A stretch of DNA of 54,255 bases from contig PBYS01000053.1 in the NCBI GenBank assembly GCA_002729725.1, positions 1-54,255 of the forward strand, written 5' to 3'. This DNA comes from Puniceicoccaceae bacterium (lineage in GTDB: Bacteria > Verrucomicrobiota > Verrucomicrobiia > Opitutales > Coraliomargaritaceae). The notes under the pieces were generated by a model that saw nothing but the letters and a program-made list of their open reading frames with translations, made no database searches and was not told the origin of the DNA. The stretch's first letter is position 1. Each line of letters starts with the position of its first letter. Of this stretch, positions 42,052 to 49,875 are shown one piece after another. The position numbers were made by a program, and so were the translations under genes.

Positions 42052-42762
42052 TCAAGAACGCCCCACTCGCATCAACCCGGCACCACAGGCATCAAGCGCG
42101 GCTTCATGTGCGACGCGCAATGGGTCATAAGCATCCAGCAAAGCCCAAAACCGCGGCCCATGATTCATTTCGGTCAGGTGCGCCAGCTCGTGCAGCAGCA
42201 CATAATCCTGTAGCTCGGGTGCGACTAAGACTAAACGCCAATTCAGTGAGAGGCCGCGCCGACTGGAACAAGAGCCCCAGCGGCTCGATTGGTCCCGCAC
42301 AGAGATAGCGCCATATTCAAGCTGTAGGCGCTTGGCGTGATAAGCCACGCGGCAATGCAGCGCATCTTTCGCAAAGCGGCGCGTCAATTGCAGCAAGGAG
42401 GCCTCATCCACCTCGGGCAAGCGCAGTACCAAGACTGCCCCTCCGGCATCGAAACAGTAATCGGCCCGCCGTCGCGTGCTAGACTCGATCCTAACTTCCA
42501 AAACATCGCCACTCGCCGTCATCCGCGGGTGCTGCGCGAGCCACTCCGTGAGTGTTACGACCGGAGGCACTTTAACCAGTTGCGCATCCAGCCACTCGCG
42601 TTGCTTCTCTATAAAACGAGCTACATTGCGGTCGCTGGTCTGCCAAGGCACTGAGGCCAGCACTTGATTCTGATGCCCGAGTCGCAAGCGTAGGTGTCGC
42701 GTCCCCTTGCGACGACTCACCTCAACGGGCACGCGCTGCCCACTCGCACTGATAAACTCCAT
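42052..42762 (-). CDS. YgjP-like (M48-related, DUF45) metal-dependent hydrolase
   Basis: 236 residues from the second codon ATG at 42762; a GTG is three bases earlier. Zinc-binding motif HELAH at about 191-195 with a third His in MNHGPRFW (about 201), exactly the HELxH...H pattern of the YgjP family. The preceding SSRWGSCSSRRGLSLNWRLVLAP-like stretch (SRWGSCS) is the second family signature. The substrate is unknown; members are sometimes linked to restriction or DNA-repair loci. Transcribed after mazG, 14 bases away. Confidence 0.9.
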   Translation of the reverse strand: MEFISASGQRVPVEVSRRKGTRHLRLRLGHQNQVLASVPWQTSDRNVARFIEKQREWLDAQLVKVPPVVTLTEWLAQHPRMTASGDVLEVRIESSTRRRADYCFDAGGAVLVLRLPEVDEASLLQLTRRFAKDALHCRVAYHAKRLQLEYGAISVRDQSSRWGSCSSRRGLSLNWRLVLVAPELQDYVLLHELAHLTEMNHGPRFWALLDAYDPLRVAHEAALDACGAGLMRVGRS

Positions 42763-42776
42763 CACACGCCCAACGC

Positions 42777-43430
42777 TCAGACCTGTTCCAGTGTATCAAC
42801 AACATTCTGGGTATAGCGACGCAGCGCAGACTCGGGGTCGATCCCCTTGGCACGGCAAGCTGCAGCAATCTCAAAGAGTTGTTTACCCAAACTCGCTTCG
42901 TCGATACCGTCCGCGGCTGCATCAATCGCCGCTTGATCGATCACAGTTTCTGCGGGCATCTGCTGTTTCTGAATCTGCTTATATACATCCTTCGCATACA
43001 TCAAGGCAGGCAGTTGATTGGGCAGATCCTTGAATTTGCCCGACTGCGCGGGACCTCGTTTACGCTCTGTAGCCTTGATCTGATCCCACTGCACGAGAAC
43101 TGCCTCCGAGGAGCTTAAGTCTCCCTGTCCAAATACATGTGGGTGCCGGCGCACAAGCTTCTCATTGACCTCACGGCACACGCTCTCGAAGTCGAAGTGC
43201 CCTGCCTCTTGTGCCATCTGCGCATGCATCACCACTTGCAGTAAAACATCCCCCAACTCCTCTTCCATGTGGTCCATGTCGAGACGGTCGATCGTCTGCA
43301 AGAGCTCACAGCACTCGTCGACTAAGCATTCAGCAATGGATTGGTGATCCTGCTCAATATCCCAAGGGCAGCCGGTCTCCGGCTCGCGCAAGGCAGCTAC
43401 AGTTTTAATTAAATCTTCAATGGCACTCAT
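42777..43430 (-). CDS. mazG: MazG-type nucleoside triphosphate pyrophosphohydrolase
   Basis: 217 residues. GCPWDIEQDHQSIAECLVDECCELL starts the catalytic helix pair, with the ExxE (Glu39, Glu42) and ExxD (Glu58, Asp61) Mg-binding motifs. HPHVFGQ and KFKDLPNQLPALMYA are conserved in the long MazG form; the second, C-terminal repeat is degenerate. It hydrolyses damaged or excess NTPs to NMP and pyrophosphate. It is shorter than the E. coli protein (about 263 residues), mainly at the C-terminal domain. Confidence 0.93.
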   Translation of the reverse strand: MSAIEDLIKTVAALREPETGCPWDIEQDHQSIAECLVDECCELLQTIDRLDMDHMEEELGDVLLQVVMHAQMAQEAGHFDFESVCREVNEKLVRRHPHVFGQGDLSSSEAVLVQWDQIKATERKRGPAQSGKFKDLPNQLPALMYAKDVYKQIQKQQMPAETVIDQAAIDAAADGIDEASLGKQLFEIAAACRAKGIDPESALRRYTQNVVDTLEQV

Positions 43431-43478
43431 ATATATTATTTGCTTTTAAAATGTAAATCACTGCGAAACTGCTAGCGC

Positions 43479-43829
43479 CTAGCCCAAGGTCTCAGCCCAC
43501 AAGGCTTCTTTAAATCCGACCAAGCCGAAGCCCTCGCCTAGCACGAAGGGACGCTTGACTAAATTGCCTCGGCTCGCCAGCAGTTCCAGCGCCTGGGCCT
43601 GTGACATACTAGGCAACTTCTCTTTCAGATTGAGCTCCCGGTAATCACCGCCAGCCGTGTTGAATAACTTGCGCAACTCACCAGATTGATACTCTAGCAT
43701 TTGCTCCAGCTCCGCGACTGTTGGCGGCGTCTCGCGAATGGGGCGTTCTTCATAGCAGATGCCCTGCGCATCCAGCCATAGAGTCGCCTTTTTACAAGTG
43801 CTGCAGTTTTTATAAGTGTAAATCTTCAT
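43479..43829 (-). CDS. Spx/ArsC-family thioredoxin-fold protein
   Basis: 116 residues from ATG 43829 (MKIYTYKNCSTCKKA); a TTG three codons earlier is not needed. The CSTC redox pair at positions 9-12 and RPIRETPPTVAEL, with LNLKEKLPSMS and GNLVKRPFVLG, place it in the ArsC/Spx/MgsR superfamily (YffB-like). True arsenate reductases need a specific CxxS or CX5R site; none is seen, so a redox-regulatory role is likelier. The Arg residue in NLVKRPF is conserved. Confidence 0.85.
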   Translation of the reverse strand: MKIYTYKNCSTCKKATLWLDAQGICYEERPIRETPPTVAELEQMLEYQSGELRKLFNTAGGDYRELNLKEKLPSMSQAQALELLASRGNLVKRPFVLGEGFGLVGFKEALWAETLG

Positions 43830-43853
43830 ACCATCCAACAGATGGATGTAGAA

Positions 43854-44324
43854 TCACTCAACCGTCAAGACCTGCCCGCTAGAACCATTCGGCAAACCAA
43901 AAGAATCCCCTGCACGACGGCCTAATAGACGCCCAGCCAAGGGGGATTGCGCCGTAATCACTGTCACTTCGTACGATTCCATCTTTATAACTTGCCCCCC
44001 TGCGGTGCCTGCAAAAAAGAAATGCTCCTCGAAGCCCCCAAAATCACAACAAAAGAGTGCGCCAAAGGATACTTGCGTCTTTGGCTGCAACAGCTCTTCG
44101 CGCTCGGACTGCAGTTCTTCAATCGCATCCGCCCATTGTCGAGCCTGTCCAGCCTGCCCAGCTGCTAAGTATGAAGCCTCCAACCCCTGCGTATCCCACT
44201 GCGACTCCGCACGCGATTCTTCATTCGTCGCGTATGCCGCTGCATCCCTAGAGGCATTCACGGCATTGAGCGCTTCCTCACGCAGCGTCGCTAATAGGCT
44301 GTTAAAGAAATTTGTTTTGTTCAT
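43854..44324 (-). CDS. GreA/GreB-type transcription-factor homolog
   Basis: 156 residues. The N-terminal part is a helical coiled coil (LLATLREEALNAVNASRDAAAYATN) whose tip region has acidic residues NEESRAESQWD. The C-terminal domain ends VTVITAQSPLAGRLLGRRAGDSF and VLTVE, the typical GreA_GreB FKBP-like fold. GreA restarts backtracked polymerase by stimulating RNA cleavage; this shorter, divergent form is a GreA-like family rather than canonical GreA. It is transcribed downstream of rpmG, separated by a terminator. Confidence 0.78.
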   Translation of the reverse strand: MNKTNFFNSLLATLREEALNAVNASRDAAAYATNEESRAESQWDTQGLEASYLAAGQAGQARQWADAIEELQSEREELLQPKTQVSFGALFCCDFGGFEEHFFFAGTAGGQVIKMESYEVTVITAQSPLAGRLLGRRAGDSFGLPNGSSGQVLTVE

Positions 44325-44383
44325 GACTCGGACTAAGCCGCCAGCCTTCGCATCGAAGCGCAGTTGACAATACTATTCAGCCA

Positions 44384-44411
44384 ACAAAAAACCCGCCACG
44401 TGGGCGGGTTT
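44384..44411 (-). terminator. intrinsic terminator of rpmG
   Basis: On the minus strand AACCCGCC and GGCGGGTT (plus-strand arms 44390-44397 and 44403-44410) form an 8-base stem followed by a run of T. It lies 43 bases past the rpmG stop and closes that transcript before the GreA-like gene. Confidence 0.88.
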
Positions 44412-44453
44412 AGAAAAATTGACGCTCATTGAGCCAATCAAGACGGTAGGAAA

Positions 44454-44624
44454 TTACCCCTTGATTTCGCGGTGCAGCGTGTGGCGACGAAGAAACTTGT
44501 TGTACTTCTTCTTCTCAACGCGATCGGGCTGTTGCTTCTTGTCGCGTGTGGACATGTAGCGTGATACAGGTTTCCCCTCGGCGCGGGCTTCGGTGCATTC
44601 TAAGATGATGTGCTCTCTGGGCAT
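44454..44624 (-). CDS. rpmG: 50S ribosomal protein L33 (zinc-independent form)
   Basis: 56 residues from ATG 44624 ([17 protein letters not shown]); in-frame sequence upstream is not part of L33. [21 protein letters not shown] and the end [11 protein letters not shown] fit L33. Only one cysteine is present, so this is the C-minus paralog that does not bind zinc. Part of the 50S subunit. A tidy terminator follows. Its promoter would lie in the 44625-44875 spacer shared with the divergent secreted-protein gene. Confidence 0.95.
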   Translation of the reverse strand: MPREHIILECTEARAEGKPVSRYMSTRDKKQQPDRVEKKKYNKFLRRHTLHREIKG

Positions 44625-44728
44625 GACTAAACTTTTGTTGATGGTTTCGGAAAAAGCAGCGGAAAGTAGGTGCTTCGCTCCGCGAAGCAACCCTTTTTTC
44701 CAGCTATTTCACCGACTACTGAGCGACA

Positions 44729-44808
44729 CCCAGGTGACATCACTGAATCATTCAGTCAAAGTAGTCTGTATATTTAGTCTCAAAAAGGCCCGAATCCCCC
44801 AGGTGACA
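44729..44808. repeat. direct repeat CCCAGGTGACA
   Basis: CCCAGGTGACA occurs at 44729-44739 and 44798-44808, 69 bases apart, in the divergent spacer between rpmG and the LolA-like gene. A paired regulatory site is possible but unproven. Confidence 0.3.
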
Positions 44809-44875
44809 AGATTCTCTCGAAAGATGAAAACAAGTTGTGATTTATAAAAAGCCAGTGAGTATGGGGCCTCACTTT

Positions 44876-45730
44876 ATGAAAATCTCAATGCCTATTGTAC
44901 GCCAAAGCACCAGCCATCTCTTCTGGCTGATGATGGCTCCTCTACTCACATTTGCCCAAAGCGAGTCTAGGCACCCCCAAGCTCCCGCAGGTGCCGACAC
45001 ACGCCCCGCGCAAACCGACAGCGCCAGCGCGCAACTCATAAAAAACTACTTAACGGTCACTGGCGCACTCAAAGCGCAGCCTCCCCTGCTCAATGTCGTC
45101 GCCCAAGGTCGCATTAAAGAGTCCACCCTTGAGCGCCAATTTCACTTAATCGAAACCAGCGATGGCAAACGCCGCCTCACCTACAGTTGGACCCACCTGG
45201 GGCGTAAACACCGTGTCCTCTATGTTCACGATGGCCTGCAAACTTGGATTCAGGTCTTAGAGCCCAAGCAGCAAACAGCTCATAGCTATACCGGAGTCGA
45301 CGCGCAGCACTTCGCCAATCAACGCTGGCTACTTCAGCCCTTTACCCTGCCCAAACGAGCCGACTACAAGTTCAAATACCAAGGCACCGCTCTCGTCGCT
45401 GGACGCCCCGCATATATGATCAAGGGATACGGAAAGGCCAATATTCACAGCTGGTTTTACTTCGACCAGGAAAAGTCACTCCTCACCCGCTGGGGCGGCC
45501 AGGGAAAAATCGCAGGCGTAACAGAAGCCATGGACTATCAGGCGAGCCAATTTAAACCAGTCGATGGCATCTTAATTCCTTCTTATATTCAATTACTGGC
45601 ACAAAACGCTCCCTTCGGATACATTCAAGTGGAACAAATGACTATCAATCAGGATCTCAACGAGGTTTCCTTTTTCATGCCAGAGCACATTTCTCCCACT
45701 TTGCGCCAGCGCCCGACCGTAAAAAATTAA
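44876..45730 (+). CDS. secreted LolA/LolB-like or outer-membrane lipoprotein-sorting-fold protein
   Basis: 284 residues from ATG 44876, giving a signal peptide MKISMPIVRQSTSHLFWLMMAPLLTFAQ. Mature part: an initial helix (SAQLIKNYLTVTGAL) and then strands that wrap in LolA-like style (RQFHLIETSDGKRRLTYSW, RKHRVLYVHDGLQTWIQ, FYFDQEKSLLTRW, VDGILIPSYIQL, YIQVEQMTINQDLNEVSFFMPE). The family is recognised only by fold-like pattern; no exact role. Its stop TAA shares a base with the ATG of the helicase gene (TAATG), an overlap that implies co-translation. Confidence 0.65.
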   Translation: MKISMPIVRQSTSHLFWLMMAPLLTFAQSESRHPQAPAGADTRPAQTDSASAQLIKNYLTVTGALKAQPPLLNVVAQGRIKESTLERQFHLIETSDGKRRLTYSWTHLGRKHRVLYVHDGLQTWIQVLEPKQQTAHSYTGVDAQHFANQRWLLQPFTLPKRADYKFKYQGTALVAGRPAYMIKGYGKANIHSWFYFDQEKSLLTRWGGQGKIAGVTEAMDYQASQFKPVDGILIPSYIQLLAQNAPFGYIQVEQMTINQDLNEVSFFMPEHISPTLRQRPTVKN

Positions 45731-48060
45731 TGCAGATCGACCCGATGCAACGCAGCGTGCAATTGAGCGCACGCGAATTGGCGCTGTTCCGAAACCAAGC
45801 AGGCACACGTGGCCATGGTCATAGCCCCTGGCGAGCCGCCGTCGGTCAACAATGGCACAAAAGCGCTGAAGCCAGTAGCCATGCCACACACCCAGACGCA
45901 CAATTCGAACTGAGCGTCAGCGCCAACTGGCAAGAACGTAACTGGCTCTTTAAAATCAATGGCCGCATCGACCAATTGCTGCCCGACGCTCAAGGCCTGC
46001 GCATCAGAGAAGTTAAAACCATCCGCAGCCCTCTGCCGGCCCCCGACGAAGCATTGATCGCAGACTACCCGGAGTATTTTGCACAGGCCGCCATCTACCG
46101 AGCGATGCTGCAAGTGCTGCCCGAATACTGCGAACAGTCGATCAGCGCCGAGGTGCTATTTATTAATATCGAGAACGGCGCCCAGCAAACCGTGCTCTTA
46201 CAGGCACCCGAACACGCTCTTTTCGAACAGCAGATCGAGCAATTACTGCCCTTCCTCGATGAACGTCACGCGAGCCTCAACCGCTTACGCCACAGCACCG
46301 TTCACCCCGCCTTTGAAACCCTGCGTCCGGGCCAAGCAGAACTGTTTCACACTTTACATCAAGCCGCCCTGCAGGCCAAAGTCGTACTCACACAGGCCCC
46401 CACCGGCTTTGGTAAAACAGGCATTATCCTCGAGCATGCACTCAAACACATGCAAGACGGCCTCTACGATCGCTGCATCTACCTCAGCAGTAAATCGACC
46501 GGGCAGCTGGAAACCATCCGCCAGCTCAAAAAAATGATCGGCCACGACATGCGCTACATACAAATGCGCAATCGCCACGAACACCGAATCGATAGCGAGC
46601 GACACAGCTGCAGCGGCGATGAAACTTGCGATGCTGAGATCGGGCAACATTGGCAAGAGGCCGCACTCAAGCCATCCGAACTATTTATAGACGGCACCTT
46701 CGAACTCTCACATGCGAAAGAGATTGGCGCCGACACTGGCATCTGCCCCTACAGCCTCACCAAAGCCTGCCTGCCCTATGCAGAAATATGGATCGGTGAC
46801 AGTAACTATGTATTCGCCCCCGACAGTCGTTCTGTGTTTATGGATGCGCTCGGCTTCGACCCGCAACGCACCCTATTAATCATAGACGAAGCGCACAACC
46901 TACCCGATCGAACGGCCGATAGCCTAAGTGTCGAACTCTGCAGCGCAGACCTCCTGTTTGCGATCGAAGAGTTACGCCAACACGGCGCTCCGCGTCGATT
47001 GCTCGCCACCGCGAATGAGCTGTGCCGCTGGATCGACAGCCTCAGCGCCGATCAACCCCTAAACGGAAACCAGCTCTACATGGGACAGGACCTCTGCGAA
47101 GACTTCGCCGATCAACTCCAATCGGCCGCCTTCGATTACGAAGCCACCGCCCCCTTCGCCCTACAACTCATCTGGTCCATCCCACGCCTAGCCGAAACTT
47201 TTGCCGCACCCACGCAGCAATTTCTCCACTGGACTCCACAGCCCGGACGCTTAAGCGCCACCTGCCTCGACGCCAGTGATTGGATCGCCAACTGCCTAGC
47301 GCCCTTCGCAGGCACTGTGATGATGTCGGCCACCCTTGCTCCCTTCGATCATTTTCGCGAAAGCTGCGGCCTCACTCAGCAATCCGTCACCATCGCTCAA
47401 GCACAGGCACCTTGGCGCGATGACGCCTATAAAGTCGCCATCGACTGCCGCATCGACACCCGACTACGCAGCCGCGAACGCTATTACGAAGCCACTGCGC
47501 GCACAGTGGCACAATTTAGCGATCACAGTCCCGGCACCCCCATCGCCGTATTTTTTGCATCCTATCAATATGCGGAAAACATCCAAGCCTACCTCGAAGC
47601 ACTCGATCCGAGTTTACGCGTGCAACGCCAAACACGCGGGCTCGACCTTTCAGAACAGTCTTCATTCATCGCAGAATGTTTATTAACATCAGATGTTTTG
47701 TTCCTAATCCTAGGCAGCAGCTTCGCCGAAGGAATCGATCAACTTGGTGGCGTCGTCGACCACATCATGATCGTCGGGCCCGCCCTGCCAGAGGTCAATT
47801 TAATACAAAAAACTCGTATTGAAAACCACGCCAGCTTCTCACGGGAAGATGCCTTTCGCGACGTTTACATACGCCCAGCCATGCGTCGCATTCACCAGGC
47901 GCTCGGCCGTATTGTGCGGGCACCCGGACAGTCCGCGCGCGTGCTACTCCACTGCAAACGTTTTTCAGAAACGAGTTACCTGATTGAGCTTGCCCCCGAG
48001 TATCAGAGTGATTGTGAGCTACATAACGACGAAGCTTTCGCTCAGTGGTTGGAACAGTAA
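45730..48060 (+). CDS. RecB-like nuclease fused to XPD/DinG-type Fe-S helicase
   Basis: 776 residues. N-terminal residues about 25-180 form a PD-(D/E)xK nuclease: Asp81 (GRIDQL), Glu94-x-Lys96 (REVKTI) and the RecB-type QxxxY motif (Gln119, Tyr123). The helicase follows: Walker A TQAPTGFGKTG (221-231), DEAH (386-389) and motif VI HQALGRIVRAP. Four cysteines (294, 300, 339, 347) between motifs I and II match the [4Fe-4S] domain of XPD, DinG and FancJ. Likely role: 5'-3' DNA unwinding with strand cutting, in repair or defence. It overlaps the upstream gene by one base (TAATG). Confidence 0.85.
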   Translation: MQIDPMQRSVQLSARELALFRNQAGTRGHGHSPWRAAVGQQWHKSAEASSHATHPDAQFELSVSANWQERNWLFKINGRIDQLLPDAQGLRIREVKTIRSPLPAPDEALIADYPEYFAQAAIYRAMLQVLPEYCEQSISAEVLFINIENGAQQTVLLQAPEHALFEQQIEQLLPFLDERHASLNRLRHSTVHPAFETLRPGQAELFHTLHQAALQAKVVLTQAPTGFGKTGIILEHALKHMQDGLYDRCIYLSSKSTGQLETIRQLKKMIGHDMRYIQMRNRHEHRIDSERHSCSGDETCDAEIGQHWQEAALKPSELFIDGTFELSHAKEIGADTGICPYSLTKACLPYAEIWIGDSNYVFAPDSRSVFMDALGFDPQRTLLIIDEAHNLPDRTADSLSVELCSADLLFAIEELRQHGAPRRLLATANELCRWIDSLSADQPLNGNQLYMGQDLCEDFADQLQSAAFDYEATAPFALQLIWSIPRLAETFAAPTQQFLHWTPQPGRLSATCLDASDWIANCLAPFAGTVMMSATLAPFDHFRESCGLTQQSVTIAQAQAPWRDDAYKVAIDCRIDTRLRSRERYYEATARTVAQFSDHSPGTPIAVFFASYQYAENIQAYLEALDPSLRVQRQTRGLDLSEQSSFIAECLLTSDVLFLILGSSFAEGIDQLGGVVDHIMIVGPALPEVNLIQKTRIENHASFSREDAFRDVYIRPAMRRIHQALGRIVRAPGQSARVLLHCKRFSETSYLIELAPEYQSDCELHNDEAFAQWLEQ

Positions 48061-48215
48061 AATAAGTCACAGCACAACAATTTAACTGTCGAATGAGCCG
48101 CTATTAATAAAAGAAGCGTTAGCGATTTGCAAAATGTGTTTTTGTTTGTAATTACTAATTTAGTAGCCAAATTTTAACCTCGGGAGTGTTTCCGATGCAA
48201 ATTGGTTACATTCCT

Positions 48216-48232
48216 ACACACACACACACACA
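48216..48232 (+). repeat. CA dinucleotide repeat before the AP2 gene
   Basis: A 17-base uninterrupted ACACAC... tract (8.5 units) ends 4 bases before the ATG at 48237. No Shine-Dalgarno sequence is present between it and the start. Such tracts are slippage prone. Confidence 0.7.
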
Positions 48233-48236
48233 TATC

Positions 48237-48728
48237 ATGGCACGTTCAAAAGCAAACAAAGGAATAAGTCGAATCGACTCTGGTTCGACTCACGGTTGGT
48301 TCGTTCGCGGTTATCGCAACGGAAAAACCTACTCAAAATTATTCAGCGATCGCAAATGCGGTGGCAAAGGCAAAGCACAAAAGCTAGCCAAAGCCTATCG
48401 CGATGAGCTGAATGAAGAACTGGAAGCAATTCCAAAAAAACCACGTCAACGCCGCATTGTTGTCTCTGATTCCCGCAATACCACAGGGGAATTAGGCGTT
48501 TCACGCACCACCAAGATCGGACCAAACGGAACAAAGCACGAGTGCTACTCCGTCAGCTGGCGTCCAGAACCTGGAGTGCAAAAATGCACTTCGTTCTCAA
48601 TCAAAAAATACGGAGAGAAGAAGGCCTTCAAACTCGCCGTCGAGCATCGCCGCAATAAAATGCGTGAGATTCACGGCGCGAACTTCTACCGTCAATTGAG
48701 CAAACGTAAACAAGCGGTCGCAAGTTAA
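48237..48728 (+). CDS. double AP2-domain DNA-binding protein
   Basis: 163 basic residues from ATG 48237; a GTG at 48186 in the same frame would encode a His-Thr run from the CA repeat and is less likely. Two AP2-like modules are seen: residues about 8-60 (GISRIDSGSTHGWFVRGYRNGKTY, then KGKAQKLAKAYRDEL) and 85-142 (GVSRTTKIGPNG... YSVSWRPEPGVQKCTSFSIKKYGEKKAFKLAVEHR). The YGEKKAFKLAVEHR pattern with three strands and a helix is close to plant and homing-endonuclease AP2 domains. No nuclease or integrase domain is attached. Monocistronic: a 175-base spacer precedes it and a strong terminator follows. Likely a sequence-specific regulator or nucleoid protein. Confidence 0.85.
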   Translation: MARSKANKGISRIDSGSTHGWFVRGYRNGKTYSKLFSDRKCGGKGKAQKLAKAYRDELNEELEAIPKKPRQRRIVVSDSRNTTGELGVSRTTKIGPNGTKHECYSVSWRPEPGVQKCTSFSIKKYGEKKAFKLAVEHRRNKMREIHGANFYRQLSKRKQAVAS

Positions 48729-48761
48729 TCACATTTTTGAGATTCACAAAGCGCAAAACTT

Positions 48762-48791
48762 AAGCGCAACCCTCTGGGTTGCGCTTTTTTT
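48762..48791 (+). terminator. intrinsic terminator after the AP2 gene
   Basis: AAGCGCAACCC (48762-48772) and GGGTTGCGCTT (48776-48786) form a perfect 11-base stem with a TCT loop, running into seven T residues. This is among the strongest terminator structures in the window. Confidence 0.93.
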
Positions 48792-48909
48792 GGGGCATAA
48801 AATACCTACACATCCAGCCCCAAGTCTATTCGCAACACGCCAATGCCGCAAAATTTATCATGATTGATGATGGATTTCCCTTAAAAAGCATGCCTATCAT
48901 TTCAGACCA

Positions 48910-49860
48910 ATGATAACACACGATTTTCCTTTCGACCCCACATACGGCTACACGCTCGAAGATTTGCTGCAAGTCCCCGCCCCCGCCGAACCCGACGATT
49001 TCAAAAACTTTTGGCAAGAAACCTATACACAAGCGCGGCAGATCCCACTCAATATCCAGCAGTCGCAGATCGAAAGCCCCCACCCCGACTTTCATCTTTA
49101 TCAAGTAAACTACGACTCCTGGCAAGGCGTCCGCATCGGCGCATGGATCACCGTGCCAAAGTCCGAGCCTGTTGAGCGCGCCGTAGTCGTCGGACATGGC
49201 TATGGCGGTCGCGACGCCCCCGGCTTCAACGAACCCATCAAACATGCCGTATGCATCTACCCCTGCGTTCGCGGCTTCCAACTCTCTCCGCACCCTGATT
49301 ACCCCGGCGATGGACATCGCCACGTAATGGTAGGCATCGAAGCCAAAGAAAGCTACTCCCACCTAGGCAGCGTAGTGGATTACTGGCTCGCAGCTTCTGT
49401 CTTAGAAAGCCTTTACCCACAAACGACCAACCAAGTCGATTACCTCGGTGGCAGTTTCGGTGGTGGCATCGGAGCACTCATGCTCCCATGGGACTCACGC
49501 TTCAAAAAAGCCTATCTCAACATTCCTAGTTTTGGCAATCACCCCCTACGCGTCCAACTCCCTTGCTGTGGCAGTGGGGAATCCGTACAAAAGCACTACC
49601 ATGAGGGCCACACCCAAGTGCTCGAAGTGCTACAGTATTTTGATGCCGCCGTCGCCGCTAAATATATCCAGATTCCAGTAGTCGTGGCCGCCGCCACCTT
49701 CGATCCTGCAGTACCGCCCCCAGGCCAATTCTGCGTCTATAACAGTCTAGCCGGCCCCAAAGAGCTCTTTATCCGCCAAGCCGCTCACTTCGATTTAGCC
49801 GGCAATGAGCACGACGATGCCGCCATCCGCGCACGCTTGCTACGCTGGTTCGCACAATAA
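48910..49860 (+). CDS. acetyl xylan esterase / cephalosporin-C deacetylase family (CE7)
   Basis: 316 residues, cytoplasmic (no signal peptide). AXE1-like alpha/beta hydrolase: FDPTYGYTLEDLL, FKNFWQETY, VVVGHGYGGRDAPGF; nucleophile serine in YLGGSFGGG, acid Asp in AATFDPAVPPPGQ and a His in IRQAAHFDLAG. CE7 enzymes deacetylate acetylated xylo-oligosaccharides and other esters, compatible with a polysaccharide-degrading lifestyle. The helicase hrpA starts 15 bases later, so the two are probably co-transcribed. Confidence 0.88.
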   Translation: MITHDFPFDPTYGYTLEDLLQVPAPAEPDDFKNFWQETYTQARQIPLNIQQSQIESPHPDFHLYQVNYDSWQGVRIGAWITVPKSEPVERAVVVGHGYGGRDAPGFNEPIKHAVCIYPCVRGFQLSPHPDYPGDGHRHVMVGIEAKESYSHLGSVVDYWLAASVLESLYPQTTNQVDYLGGSFGGGIGALMLPWDSRFKKAYLNIPSFGNHPLRVQLPCCGSGESVQKHYHEGHTQVLEVLQYFDAAVAAKYIQIPVVVAAATFDPAVPPPGQFCVYNSLAGPKELFIRQAAHFDLAGNEHDDAAIRARLLRWFAQ

Positions 49861-49875
49861 TCGCACTCGAACTCT

